A stretch of DNA of 42,364 nucleotides from an uncultured Clostridia bacterium (GTDB lineage Bacteria > Bacillota > Clostridia > Christensenellales > Aristaeellaceae): the NCBI GenBank assembly GCA_947631405.1, contig CANRLC010000015.1:1-42364 (forward strand), in the 5' to 3' direction. A program made the position numbers and the translations under genes. The notes under the pieces are model-generated. The model was given only the letters and a program-made list of their open reading frames with translations, ran no database searches and was not told the origin of the DNA. This document shows positions 26,732 through 35,902 of this stretch, in pieces (the stretch's first letter is position 1; every line of letters starts with the position of its first letter).

Positions 26732-27703
26732 ATGCAAAGGATGATGCTGACCCTGCTGCTCGCCTTCGCCGTGGGCCTGCTGCTCAGCAGGCTGCTTTTG
26801 CCGCTGCTGCAAAGGCTCAAATTCGGCCAGAACGTCTACGAGCTGGCGCCGCAGACGCATCAGAAGAAGCAGGGCACGCTGACGATGGGCGGCCTCATCA
26901 TCGCTGGGGCGTCGATCGTCGCGGCGCTGGCGATGTGCCGCTACGGCGCGCCGCTGCGCGAAAACATGCTGCTCGCCGTGCTGCTGATGGCGCTGGGCAA
27001 CCTGTGCATCGGCTTTGCCGACGACATGACCAAGATTCGCCGGGGCAAAAACGGCGGCCTGACGCCCAAGCAGAAGATGGCCGCGCAGGCGCTGCTGGCG
27101 GCGGCGTTTTCGGCCTATTGCTATTTCCACCCGCAGGTCGGCTCGAGCATCCGCATCCCGTTCACCGACGCGGAATTGGATCTGGGCATCCTCTACATCC
27201 CGCTGATGATGTTCGTGATCGTCGGCACGACGAACAGCGCCAACCTGCTCGACGGGCTGGACGGGCTGCTCTCCAGCGTGTCGATGGTGGACTTTGCGAC
27301 GCTCGCCGTGATCGCGGGGGCGTATGGGCTGGGCGATCTGGGCGTGTGCTGCGCCGCGCTGTGCGGCGGCTGCATGGCGTTTTTGACCTGCAACGCATAC
27401 CCGGCGAAGATTTTCATGGGCGATACAGGCTCCATGTTCATCGGCGGGGCGGTGGTCGCGGCGGCGATGCTGCTGCGCCAGCCGCTGATTCTCGTGCTGA
27501 TCGCGTTCTGCATGATGATTTCGAGCCTTTCGGACATCATACAGATCAGCTACTTCAAGGCGACGCACGGCAAGCGCGTGTTCAAAATGGCGCCCATCCA
27601 CCACCACTTCGAGCTTTGCGGCATTCACGAGGCGAAGATCGTGATGATGTACATGGTGACGACCATCCTGCTGTGCGTGGTGGCGCTGCTGGGCGTATTG
27701 TGA
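26732..27703 (+). CDS. mraY: Phospho-MurNAc-pentapeptide transferase MraY
   Basis: Integral membrane enzyme that transfers phospho-MurNAc-pentapeptide to undecaprenyl phosphate to make lipid I. 323 residues, about ten membrane segments. Signature motifs: THQKKQGTLTMGG, FADDMTK, NSANLLDGLDGL, FMGDTGSMFIGG and MAPIHHHFE; these hold the Mg-binding aspartates and the HHH motif. The start at 26732 follows GGAGGAATGACC, the same leader arrangement as murE; an in-frame ATG at 26711 lies before that site and is not used. Third gene of the mur part. Confidence 0.96.
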   Translation: MQRMMLTLLLAFAVGLLLSRLLLPLLQRLKFGQNVYELAPQTHQKKQGTLTMGGLIIAGASIVAALAMCRYGAPLRENMLLAVLLMALGNLCIGFADDMTKIRRGKNGGLTPKQKMAAQALLAAAFSAYCYFHPQVGSSIRIPFTDAELDLGILYIPLMMFVIVGTTNSANLLDGLDGLLSSVSMVDFATLAVIAGAYGLGDLGVCCAALCGGCMAFLTCNAYPAKIFMGDTGSMFIGGAVVAAAMLLRQPLILVLIAFCMMISSLSDIIQISYFKATHGKRVFKMAPIHHHFELCGIHEAKIVMMYMVTTILLCVVALLGVL

Positions 27704-27720
27704 AGGAGGCGTAACACTTC

Positions 27721-29091
27721 ATGATGGAACTTCAAAACAGGCGCGCGCTGGTCTGCGGGCTGGCGCGCAGCGGATTGGCGGCGGCGGAGCTGCTGCGCCG
27801 CGCGGGCGCGCAGGTGACGCTCAGCGACCTGAAGGGCGAGGACGCCTTTGGGGACGCGCTCGCGCCCCTGCGCGATCTCGGCTGCCAGATGGCGCTGGGC
27901 CGCGAGCCGGGCGAGGAAGAACTTCAAAGCTGCGACCTGATCGTGCTCAGCCCCGGCGTGCCGTGGAGCAAGCCCTTCGTGCAGGAGGCGCTGCGCCGGG
28001 GCGTCGAGGTCATCGGCGAGCTGGAGCTGGGCGCGCGCATGACGCGCGGGCCGCTGATCGCCATCACGGGCACCAACGGCAAGACGACGACCACCACGCT
28101 GGTGGGCGAGCTGCTGCGCGCGACCGGGCGCACGACGCACGTCGTGGGCAATATCGGCTACCCGATCACCGCGGTGGCGGGAGAAAGCGGGCGCGACGAC
28201 GTGACCGTCGCCGAGGTCAGTTCCTACCAGTGCGAGGCGATCTCGACGTTCCACCCGAAGGTCGGCGCGGTGCTCAACATCACCGAGGATCACATCGCGC
28301 GCCACGGCTCGATGGAAACCTACGTCGCGATGAAGCGGCGCATCTTCCAAAACCAGACGCCGCAGGACGTCGCGCTGTTCAACGCCGACGACCCGATCTG
28401 CCGCGAGATGGCCGAGGGGCTGCGCGCGCAGGTCGCGTGGTTCTCGCGCACGCGGCGCGTCGATTACGGCGCGTTCGTGCAGGACGGCTGCATCGTGCTG
28501 CGGCTGGGCGAGGAGGAGACCCCCGTCTGCCGCTGCGACGAGGTGCGCATCCCCGGGCCGCACAACCTCGAAAACGCGCTGGCCGCCGTGGTCATCGCGG
28601 GGGTGATGGGCGTCCCCTGCGAGACGATGCGCGATGTGCTGCGCGCGTTCCCGGGCGTCGAGCACCGCATCGAGACGGTGCGCACGCTGCGCGGGGTGAC
28701 GTGGATCAACGACTCCAAGGGCACGAACGTCGATTCGACGCTCAAGGCCATCGACACGATGCGCGCGCCGACGGTGCTGATTCTGGGCGGCAGCGACAAG
28801 GGCGTCTCCTTTGACGCCTTGGCCGAGGCGATTGCCGCCGCGCCGCAGATCACGCGCTGCGTGCTGATCGGCGACACGGCGGAAAAGATCCGCGCGGCGC
28901 TCGACAAGGTAGGCTTTACCGCCTACGAGATGACCGGGTACGATTTCGACGCATGTCTGGCGCGCTGCGCGGCGCTGGCGGCCGAGGGCGGCAACGTGCT
29001 GCTCTCCCCGGCCTGCGCGAGCTTTGATATGTTCAGCGACTACGAGGATCGCGGGCGCGTGTTCAAGCAAAAGGTCATGGCGATGGCGTAA
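27721..29091 (+). CDS. murD: UDP-MurNAc-L-alanine:D-glutamate ligase MurD
   Basis: Cytoplasmic Mur ligase that adds D-Glu. 456 residues. An N-terminal Rossmann-like domain (ALVCGLARSGLAAAELL) is followed by the ATP loop TGTNGKTTTT, the VAEVSSYQCEA block, LNITEDHIARHGSME and NDSKGTNVDST. AAG GAGG lies just before the start, at the mraY stop. Two ATGs stand in tandem (27721, 27724); either could serve. 63 bp separate it from ftsW. Confidence 0.96.
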   Translation: MMELQNRRALVCGLARSGLAAAELLRRAGAQVTLSDLKGEDAFGDALAPLRDLGCQMALGREPGEEELQSCDLIVLSPGVPWSKPFVQEALRRGVEVIGELELGARMTRGPLIAITGTNGKTTTTTLVGELLRATGRTTHVVGNIGYPITAVAGESGRDDVTVAEVSSYQCEAISTFHPKVGAVLNITEDHIARHGSMETYVAMKRRIFQNQTPQDVALFNADDPICREMAEGLRAQVAWFSRTRRVDYGAFVQDGCIVLRLGEEETPVCRCDEVRIPGPHNLENALAAVVIAGVMGVPCETMRDVLRAFPGVEHRIETVRTLRGVTWINDSKGTNVDSTLKAIDTMRAPTVLILGGSDKGVSFDALAEAIAAAPQITRCVLIGDTAEKIRAALDKVGFTAYEMTGYDFDACLARCAALAAEGGNVLLSPACASFDMFSDYEDRGRVFKQKVMAMA

Positions 29092-29154
29092 GGCCAGCGG
29101 CGCGGGCAAGCACGGCAAAAGAGGACATTCAAAACGGGAAGGGAAGCGTCCTCC

Positions 29155-30324
29155 TTGCTGCGAAGGCTCTTTGCAAGGCCCCGTCGCGCGTGCGACAAGA
29201 CCGTCGTGGTCATCATGCTGATGCTGCTGACCTTCGGGCTGATCACGCTCTTCAGCGCGACGTACTACCCGCGCACCGCCGCGGGCGACCCGCTGGGCGC
29301 GGTCAAGAAGCAGCTGATCGGCATCGCGCTGGGCGCGGCGGCGTGTGTGCTGCTCTCGCGCATGAATTACCGCGTGCTGCGCCGCCCGCGCGTGACGCTG
29401 CTGCTGCTCGCCGTGAGCGCGGCGCTGCTGGTGCTGGTCGTCATCCCCGGCGTCGGCGTGAGCATCAACGGCTCGCGGCGCTGGCTGAACGTGGCGGGCA
29501 TGAGCATGCAGCCGTCGGAGTTTGCCAAATATGCGATGGTGGTCTTCATGGCCGGGGCGCTCGACCGGCGCGCCGACGAGCTGGGCAGCCTGTTTCGCGG
29601 CGTGCTGCCGCTGCTGGTCGTGCCGGGCGCGATGTTTCTGCTGATTCTGGAGCAGCCCAACCTCTCCACGGGCGGCAGCATCCTCATCTGCGCGCTGGCG
29701 ATGCTCTTCTGCGCCGGGCTGCGCGCGCGGCACATGGCCCTGCTCGGCACGGGCGGGCTGGCGCTGGGTGCGTTCTACGCGTGGAGCGCGCCGTACCGCC
29801 GGGAGCGGCTTTTGTCCTTTCGCGATCCCTTCGCCAAGATGAGCGACGAGGGCTACCAGCTCTCCCAGTCGCTGATCGCGCTGGGGTCGGGCGGGCTTTT
29901 CGGCATGGGGCTGGGGCAGGGCAGGCAGAAATTCGCCTACCTGCCGTACCCGGAATCGGACTTCATCTTCGCCATCGTCGGCGAGGACTTCGGGCTTTGC
30001 GGCTGTGTCGCGGTGATCGCGCTGTTCGTCGCGTTCGTGTTCGCCGGGCTGCGCGTGGCGCTCTCCTGCCGGGATCGCTACGGTTGCCTGCTCGCCGGGG
30101 GCATCACGACGATGATCGGATTGCAGGCGTTCATCAACATGGGCGTCGTCACGGGCATCCTGCCCACGACCGGGTTGCCGCTGCCCTTCTTCAGCGCGGG
30201 CGGCACGTCGATCACGATGATCATGGCGGCGGTCGGCGTCTTGCTCTCCGTCTCGCGCGAGAGCGGGCGCGCCATCCCGGAGCGAAAGCACAAAAAGAAT
30301 CGAAGCGGAGGGACGCGACCATGA
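29155..30324 (+). CDS. ftsW: FtsW/SpoVE-type SEDS glycosyltransferase
   Basis: Polytopic membrane peptidoglycan polymerase working with the class B PBP. 389 residues from a TTG after GGGAAGGGAAG. About ten membrane segments. SEDS signatures: SINGSRRWLNVAG, QPSEFAKYAMVV, SLIALGSGGLFGMGLGQGRQ, LPYPESDFIFAIVGEDFGL and LPLPFFSAGGTSI. The aspartate of the catalytic DxxK-like loop lies in ESDFIFA/GEDFG. Could be named spoVE; only one SEDS gene is in the cluster. It overlaps divIB by 4 bp (ATGA). murG, which normally follows, is absent. Confidence 0.94.
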   Translation: MLRRLFARPRRACDKTVVVIMLMLLTFGLITLFSATYYPRTAAGDPLGAVKKQLIGIALGAAACVLLSRMNYRVLRRPRVTLLLLAVSAALLVLVVIPGVGVSINGSRRWLNVAGMSMQPSEFAKYAMVVFMAGALDRRADELGSLFRGVLPLLVVPGAMFLLILEQPNLSTGGSILICALAMLFCAGLRARHMALLGTGGLALGAFYAWSAPYRRERLLSFRDPFAKMSDEGYQLSQSLIALGSGGLFGMGLGQGRQKFAYLPYPESDFIFAIVGEDFGLCGCVAVIALFVAFVFAGLRVALSCRDRYGCLLAGGITTMIGLQAFINMGVVTGILPTTGLPLPFFSAGGTSITMIMAAVGVLLSVSRESGRAIPERKHKKNRSGGTRP

Positions 30325-31154
30325 GACAGAAGAAGCGCAAGCGGGCTGCGGCGCGCGCGATGGCGATGACCGTCGTCGTGGTCGCCGCGCTGGCCGCGTT
30401 GATCGTGCTGGCGTTCAGCCGCGTGCTGATCGTGCGCGACGTGATGGTCGTGGGCAACCGCAACCTGCTGCGCGAGGAGGTCGTCACCCAGAGCGGCGTG
30501 AAGCCGGGGGACAAGCTGCTCTCCATCACCTCAAACAAGCTGCGCGCGCGGCTGGAGCAGAACCGCTACATCGAATACCTCGGCTACGATTTCGACTACC
30601 GCGGCACGCTCACGCTGCGCATCAACGAGCGGCTGGGCATGGCGGTGGTCGGCGTGCTGGGGCTGTACTATGTGCTCGATTCCTCCGGCATGGTGCTCGA
30701 GTGCGCCGGAAGCGAATACCCGCTGGACGTCGCAGGCCCGCGCGTGACGGGCTTTCTCATCGACGACAACGCCCGCGTGCTGGTGGGCGAGACGCTGCCC
30801 GTGCGCGAGCGCAGCCAGCTCGCGGACATGGAGGCCGTGATCGAGGAGCTGAACGAGACGAACCTGCTCGCCCGCACCTCGCAGCTCGACGTGGAAAACG
30901 GGAGCAACCTCTACTTGATGACCACCGACGGCACGAAGATCGAGCTGGGCGACACGCGCGGCCTGCGCGCGAAGCTGCTCATCGCGCGCGAGGTGCTGTT
31001 TTTGCGCGAGTCAGGGGAGGGCGATTTGCAGGGCGCGAAGATCGACGTTTCCAGCGGCGAAAACGCGCATTACATCCCCGCCGTGCTGCCTACGCCGACG
31101 CCCGTGCCGACCCCGACGCCGACGCCTTCGCCCGAGCCGACGCCCACCGCGTAA
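30321..31154 (+). CDS. divIB: Cell division protein DivIB/FtsQ
   Basis: 277 residues. A basic cytoplasmic tip (RQKKRKRAAARA), one membrane segment at about 15-35 (AMTVVVVAALAALIVLAFS) and a POTRA domain (VRDVMVVGNRNLLREEVV ... GVKPGDKLLSI) are followed by the FtsQ beta domain (YYVLDSSGMVLE). It stabilises FtsL/DivIC in the divisome. The C-terminus is a Pro/Thr-rich tail (about 255-277; PTPTPTPSPEP), unusual for DivIB and perhaps a wall-spanning linker. Start ATG overlaps the ftsW stop, with GGAGGGACGCGACC before it. Confidence 0.9.
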   Translation: MRQKKRKRAAARAMAMTVVVVAALAALIVLAFSRVLIVRDVMVVGNRNLLREEVVTQSGVKPGDKLLSITSNKLRARLEQNRYIEYLGYDFDYRGTLTLRINERLGMAVVGVLGLYYVLDSSGMVLECAGSEYPLDVAGPRVTGFLIDDNARVLVGETLPVRERSQLADMEAVIEELNETNLLARTSQLDVENGSNLYLMTTDGTKIELGDTRGLRAKLLIAREVLFLRESGEGDLQGAKIDVSSGENAHYIPAVLPTPTPVPTPTPTPSPEPTPTA

Positions 31155-31193
31155 AAAAATCCAGCAAAATTGGACAAGATTTGCTCAAGTGGC

Positions 31194-31222
31194 TTGAAAA
31201 AACGGGGATAATGGGTTACAAT
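31194..31222 (+). promoter_or_regulatory. Promoter of ftsA-ftsZ
   Basis: TTGAAA at 31194-31199, 17-bp spacer, TACAAT at 31217-31222. The leader to ftsA is about 145 nt and AT-richer than its surroundings. Confidence 0.75.
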
Positions 31223-31282
31223 AAACTAGCATAATAATCGCAAACTGGCTAAAAGTCGGTTTTTGCCCCAACGAAAATGAAG

Positions 31283-31322
31283 GCGTGAGCCGCGGCGCGC
31301 GCTGTCGGCTTCCCGCTTTTTT
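31283..31322 (+). terminator. Terminator-like hairpin in the ftsA leader
   Basis: GCGTGAGCCG (31283-31292) pairs with CGGCTTCCCGC (31306-31316) with one mismatch and one bulge, followed directly by six T. It stands between the promoter and ftsA, so it could attenuate ftsAZ transcription or end read-through from divIB. Confidence 0.5.
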
Positions 31323-31374
31323 GCAGCAAGAGAGAAAAAGCCCGGATAATTCTATGCGGCAGACAGGAGATCGT

Positions 31375-32556
31375 ATGATGAAAAAGGCGACGGCGGTTGT
31401 GGACTTCGGCACCTCCAAGGTGCTGGTCTTGCTGGCTGAGGAGACCGCCTATCAGAAGGTGACCATCACCTCCGCCGGCATGGCGCAGTATGACGGCTTT
31501 ATGAACGGCGAGTGGAACGCGCCCGGCGCGGTGAACGACGCGATCGCCAGCGCGATTGAAGCGGCGGAGAGCAAGAGCCGCCAGCACATTCGCGAGGTGT
31601 ACGTCGGCGTGCCGGGCGAGTTCGTGCGCGTCTATGTGATCGAGTCGAGCGTGGCGCTTCAGGGGGCCGACCCCAAGGTGACCAGCGCCGACGTGGAGAA
31701 GCTCCAGCGGCAGGCAACCGAGATGCTCGACCGCCCGACCGGCGTCATCATCCACCGCTCGCCCGCGTGGTTCCGCGTGGACGGCGGCCAGAAGACGCTG
31801 GAACCCGTCGATCAGAAGGGTTCCACGCTCGAGGGCATGATCGGCTTCGTGCTGGCCGACCAGTTCTTCATCAACGACGTCACGGCGCGCCTCAAGGAGC
31901 TGGGCGTCGAGGTGCGCGGCTTCTTCTCGACCTCGGTCGGCGAGGCGATGCAGACCATCCACTTCGAGGAGCGCGACAACACCGCCGTGCTGGTGGACGT
32001 GGGCTACCTGTCCACCGAGGTGATGGCGGTGGAGGGCGACGCGCTGATCTGGCAGAAGGTGCTGCCCATCGGCGGCGCGCATATCACGCTCGACCTGACC
32101 TATGGGCTGGAGCGGCCGTTCGATATGTGCGAGCGCATCAAGCGGGCCTACACCTTCAACGCGCCCAAGAACACGAAGATCGAGGTGCAGGGCGAGGACG
32201 GCCAGATGGAGACGTTCGACGGCGAGCAGATCAGCGAGATCGTGGACGCCCGCGTGGACGAGATCCTCGAGATGATCGACGAGGCCATCAAGAAGAGCGG
32301 CATCCGCCTTGGCAACTGGTCGAATATCTACATGACGGGCGGCGGCCTGATGACGATGAACGGCGCGCGCGTCTATATCTCCAACAAGATGGCGCGCAGC
32401 GTGCGCGAGGCGAGCGTGAAGACCGTGAAGCTCAAGCCCGCGCACATCTACGCGAGCGGCAGCGGCCTGCTGGAGCTGGTGTATAACACCATTGAAATGG
32501 AAGAACAGGACGAAAGTCTGTTTGAGCGCGTCAAGCGCGCGGTATTCCGTCGGTGA
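31375..32556 (+). CDS. ftsA: Cell division protein FtsA (actin-like)
   Basis: Actin-family ATPase that ties FtsZ filaments to the membrane. 393 residues from one of two tandem ATGs (31375, 31378) after AGGAG. Phosphate-1 motif [17 protein letters not shown] at the N-terminus, SHS2 insertion around 85-190, phosphate-2 [13 protein letters not shown] and the adenosine block [10 protein letters not shown]. The C-terminal [13 protein letters not shown] is an amphipathic helix of the membrane-targeting type. The sequence is divergent from textbook FtsA but its place before ftsZ decides the name. 55 bp to ftsZ. Confidence 0.88.
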   Translation: MMKKATAVVDFGTSKVLVLLAEETAYQKVTITSAGMAQYDGFMNGEWNAPGAVNDAIASAIEAAESKSRQHIREVYVGVPGEFVRVYVIESSVALQGADPKVTSADVEKLQRQATEMLDRPTGVIIHRSPAWFRVDGGQKTLEPVDQKGSTLEGMIGFVLADQFFINDVTARLKELGVEVRGFFSTSVGEAMQTIHFEERDNTAVLVDVGYLSTEVMAVEGDALIWQKVLPIGGAHITLDLTYGLERPFDMCERIKRAYTFNAPKNTKIEVQGEDGQMETFDGEQISEIVDARVDEILEMIDEAIKKSGIRLGNWSNIYMTGGGLMTMNGARVYISNKMARSVREASVKTVKLKPAHIYASGSGLLELVYNTIEMEEQDESLFERVKRAVFRR

Positions 32557-32611
32557 GCGTCCGCTCCCGGCCCATCCTGAGCGAAACGCGAAACAAAAGG
32601 GGGATTTCCTG

Positions 32612-33925
32612 ATGTTTGAAATCGAAATGGACGAGCGTCCGGCCGCCTCCATCAAGGTCGTAGGCTGCGGCGGGGGCGGCGGAAACGCGCTCAACCGCAT
32701 GGTGGATTGCGGCGTGACCGGCGTGGACTTCATCGCCGTGAACACCGACGTGCAGGCGCTGCGCACCAGCCGCGCGGCGACGATGATCCAGATCGGCGAA
32801 AAGCTGACCAAGGGTCTGGGCGCGGGCGCGACGCCGGAGATCGGCAAGAAGGCCGCCGAGGAGAGCCGCGAGGAGATCGCGGGCGCGCTCAAGGGCGCGG
32901 ATCTCGTGTTCGTGACCGCGGGCATGGGCGGCGGCACCGGCACGGGCGCGGCCCCGGTCGTCGCGGAGATCGCGCGCGACATGGGCATCCTGACGATCGC
33001 CGTGGTCACCAAGCCCTTCGCCTTTGAGGGCAAGACCCGCATGCGCAAGGCCGAGGCCGGCATCGACGAGCTGAAGCAGCGCGTGGACACGCTGGTGGTC
33101 ATCCCGAACGAGCGGCTTTTGCAGGTCTGCCCGAAGGGCACGTCCTTCAAGGGCGCGTTCAACTTCGCGGACGACGTGCTCCGGCAGGGCATTCAGGGCA
33201 TCTCCGACCTGATCTCCCAGACGGGCCTCATCAACCTCGACTTCGCGGACGTGAAGGCCGTGATGGAGTCGGGCGGAATGGCGCATCTGGGCATCGGCAC
33301 GGGCAAGGGCGAGAAGGCGATGGCCGACGCCGCGCAGAACGCGATCTCCTCTCCGATGCTGGAGACGAGCATCGACGGCGCGCGCGCCGTGCTCATCAAC
33401 GTGACGTGCAACTCCAACTGCTCCATCGTGGACATCAACGATGCGGTCGAGATGATCACCGCCGCCGCGGACAGCGAGGCGAACATCATCTTCGGCGCGA
33501 GCATCGACGACGCGCTGGACGACGAGGTCAAGATCACCGTGATCGCCACGGGCTTTGAGAAGGTGCCGTTCCCGCCGCGCGCGAGCAGCATCGACCGCCC
33601 GGCGTCGCTGCCGTCCCAGGCGCCCTATGTGCCGCAGACCTTCGGCGCGTCCCAGACCTATCAGGCCCCGGCGCAGCGCAGCAGCTACACCCGCTACGAT
33701 CCGGCGTATACGCCTGTGAACGGCGGGTATGCGCCCGCGCAGGGCGGCGTGCCGGAGCCGGAGGTTCCCGCGTTCGCGAGCGAAGGCCCGACCAACCCGC
33801 GCGTGTCGCCGTTCGCCTCCATGCCGGAGACGCCGCAGGCCCCCGCGCAGGACGAGCAGCAGCCCGCCGCGCGCGCGGCCCGCAGCTTCATGGACGGCGT
33901 CCCGGCGTACATGCGCCGCAAGTAA
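32612..33925 (+). CDS. ftsZ: Cell division protein FtsZ
   Basis: Tubulin-like GTPase forming the division ring. 437 residues from the ATG after AAGGGGGAT. GTP-binding blocks [15 protein letters not shown], the tubulin loop [10 protein letters not shown] and NERLL are present; the T7 loop is [12 protein letters not shown]. After the C-terminal tubulin-like domain (ending near residue 325) comes a disordered Pro/Ala/Tyr/Gln-rich linker of about 95 residues. The conserved end peptide [12 protein letters not shown] binds FtsA and SepF-like partners. Followed by a strong terminator. Confidence 0.97.
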   Translation: MFEIEMDERPAASIKVVGCGGGGGNALNRMVDCGVTGVDFIAVNTDVQALRTSRAATMIQIGEKLTKGLGAGATPEIGKKAAEESREEIAGALKGADLVFVTAGMGGGTGTGAAPVVAEIARDMGILTIAVVTKPFAFEGKTRMRKAEAGIDELKQRVDTLVVIPNERLLQVCPKGTSFKGAFNFADDVLRQGIQGISDLISQTGLINLDFADVKAVMESGGMAHLGIGTGKGEKAMADAAQNAISSPMLETSIDGARAVLINVTCNSNCSIVDINDAVEMITAAADSEANIIFGASIDDALDDEVKITVIATGFEKVPFPPRASSIDRPASLPSQAPYVPQTFGASQTYQAPAQRSSYTRYDPAYTPVNGGYAPAQGGVPEPEVPAFASEGPTNPRVSPFASMPETPQAPAQDEQQPAARAARSFMDGVPAYMRRK

Positions 33926-33934
33926 GCCCATTCG

Positions 33935-33958
33935 CCGGCCCTTCGGGGCCGGTTTTTT
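33935..33958 (+). terminator. Terminator after ftsZ
   Basis: CCGGCCC-TTCG-GGGCCGG stem-loop followed by six T. Confidence 0.92.
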
Positions 33959-33984
33959 CGCGCCCACCGCGTCCGGGCAGACAG

Positions 33985-34011
33985 AAAAAACCGCCCCCGA
34001 AGCGGGGACGG
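33985..34011 (-). terminator. Terminator of the minus-strand secreted protein gene
   Basis: On the minus strand CCGTCCCC/GGGGGCGG (one T-G pair) is followed by six T. It stands back to back with the ftsZ terminator. Confidence 0.88.
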
Positions 34012-34029
34012 TCAAGGCGCATTTTCAAA

Positions 34030-34779
34030 TCAGATGAACTTGAACGAGGAGCGCAGGGTGCGGTAGACCCACTCGTAATAGCTGTACCAGTTGCTCGGCG
34101 CGGTCAACCGCACCTGATAGAGGGAGCGCTCGTGCGCGAAGACGATGATGCGCCCGCGCATGGAGTAGGTCTTCGTGCCGTCGTTGTATTCGGCGCGATA
34201 GTAGCAGTAGTGGCCCTTGCTGCCGTCCTTGCCAAAAGAGGTGCGGTCGGTGTTGTTGGGCGTGAACGTCGTGAAGCTCGATTCCAGCTCGGTCAGCGTC
34301 TGCTGAAGGCGTGCGAGCGCATCGTCGGCGGTCTGCGTCAGGCCCATGTCCACCCGCTCGATGGTGATGCGGGTCTGGTAGCCGCCCTTATCCATCATTT
34401 CGCTCTGCGGCTCGACGAACTGGATGGTCGTGGACTGGTCGTAGTTCGGATTGAGCAGCCAAGTGTCCGGGATGGAGAAGGAGACGCCCATGCGATCGCT
34501 GGAGTAGGTCTCGTAATAATAGTTGGGCGTGGGCGCGGGCGTGGGCGTGGGCTTGTCGATCGGATCCACGGCGATCGGCGTCGCCAGCGGATCGTCCGGC
34601 TCGAGCTGCGAGAAGTCCAGCTGAAGCTCGCCATCATTCGCGGGCGCCGGGAGCGGCGCGGGTTTGGCGGTCTGCTCGGCCTCGGCGGGCTGCTCCGTCG
34701 TGATCGCCTCCGGCAGCGACTCGGCCAGCGCGCCCGTGGCGAGCAGCAGCGCGCAGAGGAAGGGAACGAGGAATTTCAT
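34030..34779 (-). CDS. Secreted protein with PsbP-like region, function unknown
   Basis: 249 residues from the ATG after GGAGGCG. Signal peptide about 1-19 (MKFLVPFLCALLLATGALA). Residues 20-90 are a low-complexity linker (PAEAEQTAKPAPLPAP, then PTPTPAPTPN). The folded part, from about 95, begins SDRMGVSFSIPDTWLLNP and ends YYEWVYRTLRSSFKFI, resembling the PsbP/DUF1795-like domains of clostridial exported proteins. No lipobox cysteine. The Pro/Thr linker recalls the tail of DivIB in the same window. Single gene with a strong promoter and its own terminator. Confidence 0.7.
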   Translation of the reverse strand: MKFLVPFLCALLLATGALAESLPEAITTEQPAEAEQTAKPAPLPAPANDGELQLDFSQLEPDDPLATPIAVDPIDKPTPTPAPTPNYYYETYSSDRMGVSFSIPDTWLLNPNYDQSTTIQFVEPQSEMMDKGGYQTRITIERVDMGLTQTADDALARLQQTLTELESSFTTFTPNNTDRTSFGKDGSKGHYCYYRAEYNDGTKTYSMRGRIIVFAHERSLYQVRLTAPSNWYSYYEWVYRTLRSSFKFI

Positions 34780-34842
34780 GGCGAACGCCTCCGTTTCAAG
34801 CAAAATGGGCGGCCCCACTGCATAGCGAGGTTTGTACATGTC

Positions 34843-34871
34843 AGTATAACAGGTCGAGCGAAAAAAGTCAA
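34843..34871 (-). promoter_or_regulatory. Promoter of the minus-strand secreted protein gene
   Basis: On the minus strand TTGACT (34866-34871), 17-bp spacer, TATACT (34843-34848). Confidence 0.85.
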
Positions 34872-34958
34872 CGCCGCGCGCGCCGTTGATGGCTGGGAGC
34901 GACGGCGGATGCTGGAAACGGCGCGCTTTGCGCGCAAGCAGAGGAGGAAGAACGAAAG

Positions 34959-35627
34959 ATGGCGATTCTTGCCGTGGCGTTCGATCTGGACGGGACGCTG
35001 CTGGACACCGAGAAGCTCTACCGCCGCTTCTGGCTCGAGGCGGCGCATCGCCTCGGCTATCCCATGCGGGAGGAGCACGCGCTGCGCATCCGCTCGATGG
35101 CGGCGGAGCGGGCGGAGCCGCTGCTGCGCGAGATCGTCTGCCCGGACTTCGATTACCACGCGGTGCGCGCGCTGCGCCGCGAGCTGATGGACGCGTATAT
35201 CGACGCGCACGGCGTGGAGCCGAAGCCGGGGATGCTCTCGACACTTTCGGCGCTGCACGAGCGCGGCGTGCGCATCGCGCTGGCCTCGGCCACGCCGCCG
35301 GAGCGCGTGCGCAAGTGTCTGACGATGGTCGGCGCGCTGCGCTTCTTCGACGCGATCGCCTGCGTGAGCATGGTGCCGCACGGCAAGCCCGCGCCGGACG
35401 TCTACCTGCTCGCCGCAAGGCAGCTCGGCGTCGCGCCGGGCGACGCGCTCGCCGTGGAGGACTCGCCCAGCGGCATCCGCGCGGCGCATGCGGCGGGGCT
35501 GCGCCCCGTGATGGTGCCCGATCTCGACCAGCCCGACGACGCCCTGCGCGCGCTGTGTACCGCTGTCGTCCCCACGCTGACGGATGTTTTGGCGCTGATC
35601 GACGAGGAAGATCCCCCAAGGCGCTAA
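34959..35627 (+). CDS. HAD-superfamily hydrolase (subfamily IA, beta-phosphoglucomutase-like)
   Basis: 222 residues after GAGGAGGAAG. The nucleophile motif FDLDGTLLD (Asp9, Asp11) is followed by a helical cap at about 16-85, motif II (IALASAT), motif III Lys in HGKPAPDVYLLAA and motif IV VEDSPSGIRAA. This pattern is that of phosphoglycolate phosphatase/beta-phosphoglucomutase relatives acting on small phosphates or sugar phosphates; the substrate cannot be told. Divergent from the secreted protein gene at 34030-34779. Confidence 0.88.
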   Translation: MAILAVAFDLDGTLLDTEKLYRRFWLEAAHRLGYPMREEHALRIRSMAAERAEPLLREIVCPDFDYHAVRALRRELMDAYIDAHGVEPKPGMLSTLSALHERGVRIALASATPPERVRKCLTMVGALRFFDAIACVSMVPHGKPAPDVYLLAARQLGVAPGDALAVEDSPSGIRAAHAAGLRPVMVPDLDQPDDALRALCTAVVPTLTDVLALIDEEDPPRR

Positions 35628-35639
35628 CGCCATACAACC

Positions 35640-35810
35640 GACGGCCTCGGGCGCAACAAAATGGTAAAGAGAAAAGATATTCGGAGGTGGAAGCGGCCAC
35701 AGGCCGCACCACAGCCGCACCATAGGCCGCGCCGTCGGCCTCGTTCGCAACAGATCAATATAGAAGAAAGCCGTTCGGAGACGGAGGCGGCCACTGGCCG
35801 CGCCGCAGCC
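35640..35810. repeat. Imperfect tandem repeat of about 93 bp
   Basis: GACGGCCTCGGGCGCAACA (35640-35658) recurs as GTCGGCCTCGTTCGCAACA (35733-35751), and TTCGGAGGTGGAAGCGGCCA (from 35680) recurs as TTCGGAGACGGAGGCGGCCA (from 35774). The unit spans most of the gap between the HAD gene and the kinase-like gene. An open frame through it (35661-35843) is very Arg/Pro-rich and was not accepted as a gene. Confidence 0.65.
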
Positions 35811-35839
35811 AATTTGTCTAGGAAAGAGAAAAAAATCTG

Positions 35840-35868
35840 TTGATTTTGTCCGAAAAATTGCTTATAAT
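35840..35868 (+). promoter_or_regulatory. Promoter of the cytidylate-kinase-like gene
   Basis: TTGATT at 35840-35845, 17-bp spacer, TATAAT at 35863-35868, in an AT-rich stretch right after the tandem repeat. Confidence 0.85.
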
Positions 35869-35902
35869 GAAGGTGAACACCGCGGGATAAGGAGGGAGAT
35901 CC

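Noticed and set aside
35661-35843. 60-codon ORF across the 93-bp repeat
   Set aside because: No ribosome site, Arg/Pro-rich product, and it simply follows the repeat.
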